Notes under the pieces: generated by a model
What the model saw: the letters and a program-made list of their open reading frames with translations, nothing else
Database searches by the model: none
What the model was told of the DNA's origin: nothing
Made by a program: the position numbers and the translations under genes
DNA from: Terriglobia bacterium
GTDB taxonomy: Bacteria > Acidobacteriota > Terriglobia > Bryobacterales > Bryobacteraceae
Direction: 5' to 3'
Assembly: GCA_020073305.1 (NCBI GenBank)
Contig: JAIQFK010000030.1
Span: 1 to 64,000 of the forward strand
DNA length: 64,000 nucleotides
Part shown: one piece after another, positions 43,930 through 52,184 of the stretch
How the letters are laid out: each line of letters starts with the position of its first letter
How positions within the stretch are numbered: position 1 is the stretch's first letter

Positions 43930-45105
43930 TTACCCACCCTTACCCGTTGTTCCCAGGTAGTTCCCGTATCCCACAATGATCGTCGAGCCGATTAGCACGA
44001 TGAGGCTGAGCGCCACCAGCAGCCTCGTGCGGCCTCCGGTGCCTTTCCATTCTTTGAGCGCGATTCCCCACAACGTGCTGAAGATCATGATGCTGGCCAT
44101 GTGCAGCGTCCAGCTCGAAAACTTGTACCGGCCCATCTGGGTCTCGCCCATGGTGTAGAAGAAGAATTGCATATACCAGGTTGTTCCGGCGAGAGCGCAG
44201 AAGAAATAGTTGCTGATCATGGGCGCTCGCACCGCCTGGGTGCGCGCAACGGCAATCGCCGCCGCCATCTCCTCGCCCGGAGCGTCGGTTACGTTCTCGA
44301 GGATGTGCTCGTTTTCCCGCGCGAGAACTTCACCACGAATTTCTGAATGGAAATATTGGTATCCGGTGCGATTTTGGATATTCAGGTACAGGCACCAGAT
44401 GAAGTTGGTCGTTAAGCCGCCCGCGAGCACCACAACCAGAACCGGAAGACCTTGCCACAACACCGGCGTGCCATGGCGGAGGGTAATCGCCTTGATCGGA
44501 TCTCCCGCCGCGAGTCCGTAGGCGAAGCAGGCGCTCATGATGCCCGAGAACGTTGCCACCAGCAGCCCGCGCTTCAGATCGAATTCCTTGATGGCTTCGC
44601 GCTTCTGCTCCGGCGACATCTCCCGCTCCTTGGAGACGCCCGCCCCGCCCGCAAACGCGATCCCCGTGAGACAGATCCCGACGCCGAACAGAATGATCAT
44701 CCCAGAATGCGTGCCCAGCACCTGCGCCGCGAACTCTCCACGAAAGATGGGCGGCAGCAGCGTGCCGAAAGCAGCGGTATATCCGAGCGCGACCGCCATG
44801 CCGAGCGACATGCCCAGATAGCGCATGGTCAAGCCAAACGTCAGGCCGCCCAATCCCCACAAGACACCGAAGAGGTACGTCCAGACCAGGTTGCTGGTGG
44901 GCGCCTCCCGAAGCACGGCCGCCAGGTCGTTGGTCATGATAAACGCCAGCACCCAGGGCGCGATCAGCCAACTGAACATTCCTCCGGCGAGCCAGTAGGT
45001 TTCCCAGGCCCAGCTCTTCACTCCGCGGTAGGCGACATAGAAGCTGCCGGACGCAAGGCCGCCCAGCCAGTGAAAGCAAACTCCGAGCAATGGATTCGGT
45101 GTCAT
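43930..45105 (-). CDS. rhaT: L-rhamnose/proton symporter RhaT
   Basis: The 391-residue membrane protein has ten hydrophobic segments. It starts NPLLGVCFHWLGGLASGSFYVAYRGVKSWAWETYWLAGG, which fits RhaT (drug/metabolite superfamily). Other marks are LFGVLWGLGGLTFGLTMRYLG, MSLGMAVALGYTAAFGTLLPP and GVGICLTGIAFAGGAGVSKE, then a second half with NFIWCLYLNIQNRTGYQYF and an amphipathic loop with KREAIKEFDLKRGLLVATFSG. It brings L-rhamnose across the inner membrane with protons. Last gene of the rhamnosidase-aldolase-RhaT operon, 36 bases downstream of the fusion enzyme. Confidence 0.92.
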   Translation of the reverse strand: MTPNPLLGVCFHWLGGLASGSFYVAYRGVKSWAWETYWLAGGMFSWLIAPWVLAFIMTNDLAAVLREAPTSNLVWTYLFGVLWGLGGLTFGLTMRYLGMSLGMAVALGYTAAFGTLLPPIFRGEFAAQVLGTHSGMIILFGVGICLTGIAFAGGAGVSKEREMSPEQKREAIKEFDLKRGLLVATFSGIMSACFAYGLAAGDPIKAITLRHGTPVLWQGLPVLVVVLAGGLTTNFIWCLYLNIQNRTGYQYFHSEIRGEVLARENEHILENVTDAPGEEMAAAIAVARTQAVRAPMISNYFFCALAGTTWYMQFFFYTMGETQMGRYKFSSWTLHMASIMIFSTLWGIALKEWKGTGGRTRLLVALSLIVLIGSTIIVGYGNYLGTTGKGG

Positions 45106-45141
45106 GGTTGGCGGGCTAGACGGGACGCTGAGTCGGCCATT

Positions 45142-47373
45142 CTACCTCCAAAATGCTTCGGTCAAGCCACCGTCCACCGGGATAACGTGACCGGTCGTCT
45201 TAGCGCTTTCATCGCTGGCCAGCCACACGATGGCATTGGCGCAGTCGCGCGGCAGAATCGGCCGGCGCGTTAATGTCCGGTCGGCGTAGAAGTCCGCGAG
45301 TTTGGTGCGAAGCTCTTCCGTCGGCTCTGAATTCGTGAAGGGAATTTTATACTTCGCTAGCGACTGGATCACGCGATCGCGCGAAAACATGGTTGAGCCT
45401 GCGACTACGGTCGCCGGCGCGATTCCGTTCACGCGTACGTGCGGCCTGAGACCGATCGCCAGCTCGCGGATCAAGTGGTTCAGCGCGGCTTTGCTGATGT
45501 CATAAGCCTCGCTGCCTTTCTTTGGAACCACGGCGTTGGCCGAGCTGGTCAGCACCATGGCCGCCGGCAGATTCTGGTCTTTGAAGATCCATTCCGTCTG
45601 GCGCGCCAGAAGGAAGTTTCCCGTCACGTTAATCAGAAAAGTCTTTGCCCAGAGCGAGTCAGGCAACTGGCCGTCCGACCCCGGAACCGGATAGATGGCG
45701 GCGGTATTCACGACGACATCGATTCCGCCGAACTGGAGAATCGTGAACTTGGCTGCCTCGGCCAAGCTGTCCGACGAGCTCAGATCCACTGCTGTACTCA
45801 CCACGAACTCCGGGGATCCGATGGCCGCGGCTTCGAGGGCAACTTTGTTGGCGCCTTCGGCGTCGGCGTCCGCGACAACGATATGAGCGCCCTTTCGGGC
45901 CAGCAGCAGAGCCACTTCGCGGCCGATGCCGCTGGCGCCGCCGATCACCAGCACAATTTTACGGGTGAATTCCGCTTCCGTAGGCATGCGCTGAAGCTTG
46001 GCTTCTTCGAGCGCCCAATATTCGATCCGAAACGCTTCGCAACGCGGGAGTGCCACATAATTCCGGAACTGTCTGAACTCTTCGGACTGGCCGGGCCGCC
46101 GCGCCTGCGGAAGCGGGTGTTCTACTTCTCCGTCTTCGAGAGCGTTGGCGCCTGCCATGACATGAATCGCGTTGATGAAAAATTCGGTGGTGATGCGCGC
46201 TTCTTTCTTGTTCTTGCCGAAGCCGAACAGACCGACTCCCGGTATGATCACCACCGATGGATTCGAATCGCGAAGCTTGGGCGAATCGGGCGTGGAACAA
46301 GCGTCGTAGTATTTCTTGTACTCAGCGCGGTAAGCGATGGCCCGTTCCCCTAGGTGGGTCTTCAATGTATCCGGGCTCTCTTTGACCGGGTCCCAGTCGA
46401 CGAACATCGGGCAGATTCTGGTTCGCAGAAAATGGTCCGGGCAACTGGTTCCCAGCTCCCCCAGTTCTTTCGACCACCGGGACCCGGCGAAGGTCAACGC
46501 GTCTTCATCGTCAGCGAAGTGCGCGATCACCCGCCGGTTCGAAGACATTTCTCCGCGCAGCGCCGGCAGAATCCGGGCCGCCACCTTCCGGCGGTCGGCC
46601 AGCGGTGCGTGCTCCAGCCCGCCAAACAGAGCGCCCTTCCTGGCATGGTGCTCCATGATGAATTCGCCCATCTGGTCGATGGTGCGAATGCTGTTCACGT
46701 AGCACTCGTACTGCGTCCGGCCCCAGGTGAACATGCCGTGGCTGCCGAGAATGAGACCGTCGGTGCCCGGATTTTCCTTCACGGCTCTTTCGATCAGGAG
46801 CGCCAGCTCGAATCCAGGACGCTGCCAGGGGACCCACGCGATCCTGCGGCCAAACTTAGCGTTGAACTCTTCCAGTTTCCTTTTGCCATTGGCGCTGGCC
46901 GCCAGCGCAATCGCCCAGTCCGGATGCAGGTGATCCACGTGCGGAAACGGCAAGAACGCGTGCAAGGGAGTGTCGATGGAGGCAGCCACCCGATTCTCGC
47001 CGAACGCCGAAAGCGGGTAATAGGCCACCATCTCGTCTTCGTACTCTTCTCCGCGGTAGATATCTTTGAGTTGTCCCAGCCGATCGAGGTAAAGCAGCGC
47101 GAAGCCCGAATCCTTGATCGATCCCAAATCCCCGCCGCTGCCCTTCACGGCCAGGACGCGAACCGCTTGGCCGGTGAATGGATCCGGAAGCTCGATCTTC
47201 GAGCTGGTGTTGCCGCCGCCGAAGTTGGTGATGCGCAGATCCCCTCCTAGCAGATTGGACCGGTAGCGCAAAAGTGCCAGTTGATTCCCGCCCAGCGCGG
47301 CCGCCTGCCGCTCATCCCACAGATTCTTCAAATACGTTGTCTCGATCGTTTCAGGCATAGACAGATTTGCCAC
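45142..47373 (-). CDS. rhaD: Bifunctional rhamnulose-1-phosphate aldolase / short-chain lactaldehyde dehydrogenase
   Basis: The 743-residue protein is a known fusion. Residues 1-430 are a class II aldolase of the RhaD type (RITNFGGGNTSSKIELP, FPHVDHLHPDWAIALAAS with metal His, ILGSHGMFTWGRTQYECYVN). Residues 480-743 are a short-chain dehydrogenase (VLVIGGASGIGREVALLL as nucleotide-binding motif, VLTSSANAVVPKKGSEAYDISKAALNHL with the YxxxK pair, VIPVDGGLTEAFW end). It splits rhamnulose-1-phosphate and oxidises the resulting lactaldehyde. The GTG start overlaps the TAG stop of the preceding rhamnosidase by one base (TAGTG), showing translational coupling; an ATG at 47358 is the alternative. Confidence 0.93.
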   Translation of the reverse strand: MANLSMPETIETTYLKNLWDERQAAALGGNQLALLRYRSNLLGGDLRITNFGGGNTSSKIELPDPFTGQAVRVLAVKGSGGDLGSIKDSGFALLYLDRLGQLKDIYRGEEYEDEMVAYYPLSAFGENRVAASIDTPLHAFLPFPHVDHLHPDWAIALAASANGKRKLEEFNAKFGRRIAWVPWQRPGFELALLIERAVKENPGTDGLILGSHGMFTWGRTQYECYVNSIRTIDQMGEFIMEHHARKGALFGGLEHAPLADRRKVAARILPALRGEMSSNRRVIAHFADDEDALTFAGSRWSKELGELGTSCPDHFLRTRICPMFVDWDPVKESPDTLKTHLGERAIAYRAEYKKYYDACSTPDSPKLRDSNPSVVIIPGVGLFGFGKNKKEARITTEFFINAIHVMAGANALEDGEVEHPLPQARRPGQSEEFRQFRNYVALPRCEAFRIEYWALEEAKLQRMPTEAEFTRKIVLVIGGASGIGREVALLLARKGAHIVVADADAEGANKVALEAAAIGSPEFVVSTAVDLSSSDSLAEAAKFTILQFGGIDVVVNTAAIYPVPGSDGQLPDSLWAKTFLINVTGNFLLARQTEWIFKDQNLPAAMVLTSSANAVVPKKGSEAYDISKAALNHLIRELAIGLRPHVRVNGIAPATVVAGSTMFSRDRVIQSLAKYKIPFTNSEPTEELRTKLADFYADRTLTRRPILPRDCANAIVWLASDESAKTTGHVIPVDGGLTEAFWR

Positions 47374-50300
47374 TATAGCGCGGAAGCGAACGAGTAATTC
47401 CCCGATTCCACGTCGTAAACCGCCATTCCGTGTTCATCCCGCACGAAATGTACGCCTTTGGCCTTCTCCGCCGGCTGTCCCGACTCGGTTGCTCCGCTAC
47501 CAGGCAAGTAAACGGTAGCTGTGGTATTCGCCGGCACGCTCACGTCGAGCAGGAAGTGCCCATTCTCCTTCTTCCAATGGCCGCTGACGGCGCCGTAGAG
47601 AGATTTGTGCGATGCCTTTACGAACGTCAGGCCCTCGACGGGGTAGGGCCGGATGATGGCGTGCTTGAACCCCGGCTGTTCCGGATCCGCGCGAATGCCG
47701 GCCAGGTACTCGTAGAGCCAAACGCCGAGGTCCCCGATCTGCATCACATGATTGCCGGAGTTCATCGCCGGATCGGCGGTGTCGCCATTCCACAGCTCCC
47801 AGATCGTGGTGGCGCCTTTTTCGATCATGTAACCCCAGCCCGGATAAGTGGTCTGGGTCGCGATCTTGAGGGCCAGATCGGCCCGGCCGTTCTCGGAAAG
47901 TGTCCGCATTAGCCATTGCGCTCCAATCAAACCGACGCCGACATGATCCTGGCTCTCCTGGTGGATCTTGCCGACCAGGTGATCGAAGACCGCCTCGCGG
48001 GTGCCTGCAGGCTCCAGATCGAAAGCCAGCGGCAGAATGGCTGAGGTCTGCGTGCCGTTGTCGAACTGGTTGAGCGAGGAATTGAAGAACCGCTGGAGGA
48101 ATGCGATCTTCATCGTGTTCGCCAGGCTGGCGTACTCGGCGGCATCGTCCTTCTTGTCCAGCAGCGTGGCGTAGCGCTCCATCAGCCGGAGCATCTTATA
48201 GAAATAAGCCGTCCCCAACAGCGTGCCGTTGGTTTTTCGCGCAGGGTCCTCAGAATGAATCAACCGCGGCGATTCCGGCGGCACGCACCAGTCGCCGTAG
48301 GTGTCCTTGGGCATCAGCCCATCTTTCATATACCCCCGCATGTGCGCGATCCACTTCCTGAGCGCCGGATAGTGGCGCTCGATCGTGCGGAGATCGCCGT
48401 ACTGGTCGTATAGCACGCCGGGCACGAGCGCAAACGTGCTCGGCCACGTGACGTCGTCGCTATAGATCATCCAGTAGTTGGGCGCGACATCGGGAATGCT
48501 GCCGTCGGGGCGCTGGGAATCCTCGATATCATCCAGCCACTTGTTGTAAAACGCGGCCACGTCGAACAGGTACGATTCGCTCCGGCTTACGGTTGAGCGG
48601 TCGCCCATCCAGCCCTGCCGCTCGTCGCGCTGCGGGCAGTCCGTGGGAATGCTCCGGTAATTGCCGCGCACGCCCCAAAAGATGTTTTTGTGAAGATGAT
48701 TGATCAGCTCGTTCGACGTAGTGAAGTCGGCCACCTGGGTCATGGCATCCTGCACCACCAGGCCTTCGATGTTCGCCGCCTGCAACTCGCCTGGATAGCC
48801 GGTCACCTCCACATAGCGGAAACCATGGTACGTGAAGTGCGGCTCCCACACCTCGGCCCCGCCGCCTTTGAGTGTGTACGTATCGGTCGCCTGCGCCGAC
48901 CGGAGATTCTCGACGTACAGTTCGCCATTTTCCTGGAGCGTTTCAGCGTGGCGCAGCGTGACCGTATTTCCCGAGGCGCCCGATACCCTCAACCGGCACC
49001 AGCCCACCATGTTCTGGCCCATATCCACAATGAAGACACCTGGCCGGAGCTGCCGGACGTTGACCGGATGAAGCGTTTCCACCACCCGTAGCGGTTCGGC
49101 CATCTCCGCCACCAGTTCGCCTGAAGGCGCCCGAACGAGCTTTGCGGCCCGCCAGCCGGAATCGTTAAAGCCGGGCCGGCTCCAGTCCTTCAACTCCATC
49201 CGCGCGTCGTAGTCTTCACCGTCGTACTCGTTGTTCGCACGGATGGGCCCGTTGGTAGCGAGCGTCCAGCTCTCGTCGGACACGACTTGGCCTCTTGAAC
49301 CGTCCGCATACTCCACGTTCACTTGGACGATTGCCTTGGGGTCGCCGAAGTTGCGGGTGCCGAGCGGTGCGCCCCCGCGCGGCCCGTGATAGCGGCCATT
49401 GCCCAGCATCAGGCCGATCGCGTTGCGGCCCATCGTGAGCTGGCGTGTCACATCGAATGTCACGTACTGAACGTGCTTGTCGTAGTCGGTGAGCCCCGGC
49501 GCCAGAACCTGATCGCCGATCTTGCTTCCATTCACATACAGTTCGAACAAGCCCAGTCCGGATACGTATGCGGTGGCGCGCTCTGGCTTGCGCGAGACTG
49601 CGAACTCCTTGCGTAGTACGCGGGCAGGCAGGGCCCGTTCTTCAACGAATCCCACCTCGCCCCACGGCTTCATGCCGAAGCCGCCGAGATCCCTGGCCGC
49701 GGACCAGCCAGAGTCATTAAAACCCGCCTTCTCCCAATCCGCCGGAGCTGTTTCAGCCGATTTCCATTTGCCGCTCGTGCCAAAAATGAGCGGCTGCCCG
49801 GTAGCAAACTCCACGCGGACCGCTCCAATGAGCCCGGCGGGTTTGCCCGCGCCTTCGTTCTTGGCGCGGACCGCAAGAAGGTTGCTCCCGATCTTGGTTC
49901 GCGAAGTGACATCGATGACCTGGGGAGAGTAAACGTCGTCACCCTTGCCGGCGTGTTCGCCATTGAGGAACAGCTCAAACTCGTGTTCGGCCCCCATCAC
50001 GCAAACCGCCTTGACTACGTGGCTCCCTGGCTGGATCTCAAAAGAAGCGCGGAAATAACGATCCCCGGCGGCAGAGCTTGTGGCGGGCTCGCCTCCAGGC
50101 AACCAGATCCATCGCGCGTTGTCGAGGTTATGGAACGGGCTGCCCGGCCGTTTGTAAAGGCCTGTCTCATCCAGGCCGATCCACTTGCCCTTCCAATCCT
50201 CGGGCTTCAGCAATCCCATGGACCACGTTGCAGTTTTACTCCAGCCCGAAGCGTGGCCGGCCTGGTCCCACGCTTCCACCTTCCAGAATGCTTGAGTTCC

Positions 50301-50627
50301 CGACGCGAGAGCCTTGCCGCGGTAGGCGATCTGCGTGGATTGATCCGAATCCACTTTTCCCGAATCCCATAAGTCGCCGGTTCCGGCCTCGAGCGCCTGA
50401 GCGCTTGATGCGACCAGAATCCGATAAGCGCTCTGCTTCAGACCGCGATCGCCTGGATGGATGGCTTCGAGCACCCAACTCAGCCGCGGGCGAGCGACAT
50501 CGATTCCGAGCGGGTTTGCCAGATACTCGCAACGCGGCTCGGCGGTTCGGATCGAAGACTCCTGAGCCTTGAGGACCGTTACGAGAGCGATCAGGATCAG
50601 GCAAGAGAGACGAAAGGTTCTCCTCAT
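47373..50627 (-). CDS. Alpha-L-rhamnosidase, GH78, full multidomain form
   Basis: The 1084-residue protein has a signal peptide (RLSCLILIALVTVLKAQ). In order it has an Ig-like N-domain (RTAEPRCEYLANPLGIDVARPRLSW), a lectin-like domain (YFRASFEIQPGSHVVKAVCV), the Bac_rhamnosid region (GQNMVGWCRLRVSGASG), and the (alpha/alpha)6 catalytic barrel. The barrel has STDCPQRDERQGWMGD, where the Asp/Glu acids of GH78 lie, YWMIYSDDVTWPSTFALVPG and GATTIWELWNGDTADPAMNS; a beta C-domain ends the protein. It frees L-rhamnose in the periplasm or outside. First gene of the three-gene operon with the aldolase fusion and RhaT. Confidence 0.95.
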   Translation of the reverse strand: MRRTFRLSCLILIALVTVLKAQESSIRTAEPRCEYLANPLGIDVARPRLSWVLEAIHPGDRGLKQSAYRILVASSAQALEAGTGDLWDSGKVDSDQSTQIAYRGKALASGTQAFWKVEAWDQAGHASGWSKTATWSMGLLKPEDWKGKWIGLDETGLYKRPGSPFHNLDNARWIWLPGGEPATSSAAGDRYFRASFEIQPGSHVVKAVCVMGAEHEFELFLNGEHAGKGDDVYSPQVIDVTSRTKIGSNLLAVRAKNEGAGKPAGLIGAVRVEFATGQPLIFGTSGKWKSAETAPADWEKAGFNDSGWSAARDLGGFGMKPWGEVGFVEERALPARVLRKEFAVSRKPERATAYVSGLGLFELYVNGSKIGDQVLAPGLTDYDKHVQYVTFDVTRQLTMGRNAIGLMLGNGRYHGPRGGAPLGTRNFGDPKAIVQVNVEYADGSRGQVVSDESWTLATNGPIRANNEYDGEDYDARMELKDWSRPGFNDSGWRAAKLVRAPSGELVAEMAEPLRVVETLHPVNVRQLRPGVFIVDMGQNMVGWCRLRVSGASGNTVTLRHAETLQENGELYVENLRSAQATDTYTLKGGGAEVWEPHFTYHGFRYVEVTGYPGELQAANIEGLVVQDAMTQVADFTTSNELINHLHKNIFWGVRGNYRSIPTDCPQRDERQGWMGDRSTVSRSESYLFDVAAFYNKWLDDIEDSQRPDGSIPDVAPNYWMIYSDDVTWPSTFALVPGVLYDQYGDLRTIERHYPALRKWIAHMRGYMKDGLMPKDTYGDWCVPPESPRLIHSEDPARKTNGTLLGTAYFYKMLRLMERYATLLDKKDDAAEYASLANTMKIAFLQRFFNSSLNQFDNGTQTSAILPLAFDLEPAGTREAVFDHLVGKIHQESQDHVGVGLIGAQWLMRTLSENGRADLALKIATQTTYPGWGYMIEKGATTIWELWNGDTADPAMNSGNHVMQIGDLGVWLYEYLAGIRADPEQPGFKHAIIRPYPVEGLTFVKASHKSLYGAVSGHWKKENGHFLLDVSVPANTTATVYLPGSGATESGQPAEKAKGVHFVRDEHGMAVYDVESGNYSFASAL

Positions 50628-50760
50628 TTCAGCGACTCCAGTTCTGGGAGGACGTCAGGCATCGCGTCCGCAAGCATTGTATCGGAACTGGATCACGATG
50701 ACGTCAGGCTGCTCTCTGCGCATGAGCATAACGCGACGAACCATGACCACGGCGCATTTT

Positions 50761-51513
50761 TTAACCACTCACTCGCTCGGCCAACCCCTCGTAGTAGGTG
50801 AAATGCGCCCGGAACCCGATGCGCTCGTACGCGCGAATCGCGGCCGGGTTCGTCTGTTCCACATTGAGGCCGAGAGTCCGGATGCCGGCCTCCTTGAGAG
50901 CCATCACCACCGCGGAGGTGACGGTCTGGGCGAGTCCCTGGCCGCGGCAGTCCGGACGTGTAAAGACGTTGCCCACCCCGGCCACGCTTTCAGTGCGCGA
51001 GACGACGTGCACGCCGGCCACGGCGACCAGTTCGCCGCCGCGACGGACCCCTCGAAAGAAGCCCGTGTCGAGTTGGAAGGCGGCAAAGGCGATGCCTCCG
51101 CCATCCCTGCTGGCATAAAGGCGCTCGACTTCGTCCAGATTCACGGCTGTCAGCGGTTCCACGGGTCCGGCCCGGAGCTGGGCGTCTTCGAGAAACATGC
51201 GCTGCATCTGGTGGCGCTCGCGAAAGCGATAGATCCCGCCGGCGGCCTCGAGTTGGTGCGCCTTCAGGTTGAGGTAGCCGGACGCCTCGGGCAGGGCGGC
51301 CAGCAGGTTCCGCGTCGTCGCCGCATCGCCCATCGCGAAAATCGGACGGATCTCGATCCCGCGAAACACTAAGGCGAGGCCGTCTCCCTCGATCCACCAA
51401 TCCGACTGTTCGAACATCCCATCATCGAGATCCGCCAGCGCATAAAGCGACCATTCCCGGTCGATGTTCAGGCGGCGCCGGATCTCGGTTTTGTCATGGA
51501 GGAGTTGCGGCAT
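50761..51513 (-). CDS. GNAT-family acetyltransferase
   Basis: The 250-residue protein starts at ATG 51513 (MPQLLHDKTEIRRRLNIDRE); the frame upstream to 51627 translates repeat DNA. The N-terminal half is the variable domain of GNAT/FR47-like enzymes, and the C-terminal half has the acetyl-CoA fold, GGELVAVAGVHVVSRTESVA, FTRPDCRGQGLAQTVTSAVV (RxxGxG/A loop) and GLNVEQTNPAAIRAYERIGF. It probably acetylates a small amine or protein; the acceptor is unknown. It stands alone between the rhamnosidase and a repeat region. Confidence 0.85.
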   Translation of the reverse strand: MPQLLHDKTEIRRRLNIDREWSLYALADLDDGMFEQSDWWIEGDGLALVFRGIEIRPIFAMGDAATTRNLLAALPEASGYLNLKAHQLEAAGGIYRFRERHQMQRMFLEDAQLRAGPVEPLTAVNLDEVERLYASRDGGGIAFAAFQLDTGFFRGVRRGGELVAVAGVHVVSRTESVAGVGNVFTRPDCRGQGLAQTVTSAVVMALKEAGIRTLGLNVEQTNPAAIRAYERIGFRAHFTYYEGLAERVSG

Positions 51514-51582
51514 GCGGTGGTCAGCTCTTGAGTTTCTGTTCTGCTTACGCTGTCCAGGAGTCTCCCTTAAAATAGCTGTAAC

Positions 51583-51616
51583 CAGAAACGCGAACCAGAA
51601 ACGCGGCAGAAACGCG
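51583..51616. repeat. Three copies of a CAGAAACGCG motif
   Basis: CAGAAACGCG occurs at 51583-51592, 51596-51605 and 51607-51616, the last running into the left arm of the 78-bp palindromic repeat. It mirrors, on the other side of that unit, the GGGTTTCC tandem repeats. Confidence 0.6.
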
Positions 51617-51685
51617 GGACAGTACACTCAATACACCATCATCCGCTTTCAGAAATCCGATTTGAGTGTACTGTCCCGGGTTTCC
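51608..51685. repeat. 78-bp palindromic repeat, copy 1
   Basis: This unit is identical to 51826-51903. It contains a 17-bp perfect inverted repeat, CGGGACAGTACACTCAA at 51615-51631 and TTGAGTGTACTGTCCCG at 51662-51678, with 30 bases between. Such a unit looks like a REP/MITE-like mobile hairpin with no coding capacity. Confidence 0.75.
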
Positions 51686-51825
51686 TCGGGTTTCCGCCTT
51701 CAGAGGGAAGATTGCCTTTGAGGCGCTGGGAAGGCCAGGACGCCCACGCCTTCGTTTTGGAGGAAGCAGCGACTGCAGAAACCGTGCTGCCCGATCCTTC
51801 AGCGTGGGATCAACAGTGGACGGAA

Positions 51826-51903
51826 AGAAACGCGGGACAGTACACTCAATACACCATCATCCGCTTTCAGAAATCCGATTTGAGTGTACTGTCCCGGGTT
51901 TCC
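51826..51903. repeat. 78-bp palindromic repeat, copy 2
   Basis: Exact second copy, 218 bases downstream of the first and in the same orientation, with the same 17-bp inverted arms (51833-51849 and 51880-51896). The 140 bases between the copies contain a short frame (WEGQDAHAFVLEEAATAE) of unknown origin, perhaps captured sequence. Confidence 0.75.
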
Positions 51904-51949
51904 GCCACCGGGTTTCCGCCACCGGGTTTCCGCCACGGGTTTCCGCCAC
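51895..51949. repeat. Tandem 14-bp repeat, four units
   Basis: CGGGTTTCCGCCAC is repeated at 51895, 51909 and 51923, with a fourth copy lacking its first base at 51937-51949. It extends the right arm of copy 2. Copy number is likely variable between strains. Confidence 0.75.
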
Positions 51950-51989
51950 ACCTGGATCTATTATCGAGGCGACGTTACGTTCGTTACGA

Positions 51990-52184
51990 CATAGATGGCT
52001 GCGACGGTGTTTCTCGGTACTGATCTTCGAAAACGACCGGCCCTGGGAGACATGGTGCCGACTTGCCGGGACAATCGGTGAACTCGTCGAAGAGTTCGAA
52101 CACGGTGAAATCTCATCATCACGTGCCGGGCGGTTTAGTCCTGGATTGCTCGTCGGTTGTGATCTGGCGGAGAATCGTGTCTGA
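51990..52184 (+). pseudogene. C-terminal remnant of a gene coupled to the nuclease-like gene
   Basis: In one frame the sequence reads FENDRPWETWCRLAGTIGEL, VEEFEHGEISSSRAG and ends LLVGCDLAENRV with a TGA that overlaps the next ATG (TGATG). Such a coupling suggests a real partner gene, but its 5' part is replaced by repeat DNA and no start is convincing. The family is not recognised. Confidence 0.35.

Noticed and set aside
46354-47250. Plus-strand frame opposite the rhamnulose-phosphate aldolase
   Set aside because: Arg/Gln/His-rich antisense translation without domain; the minus gene is certain.
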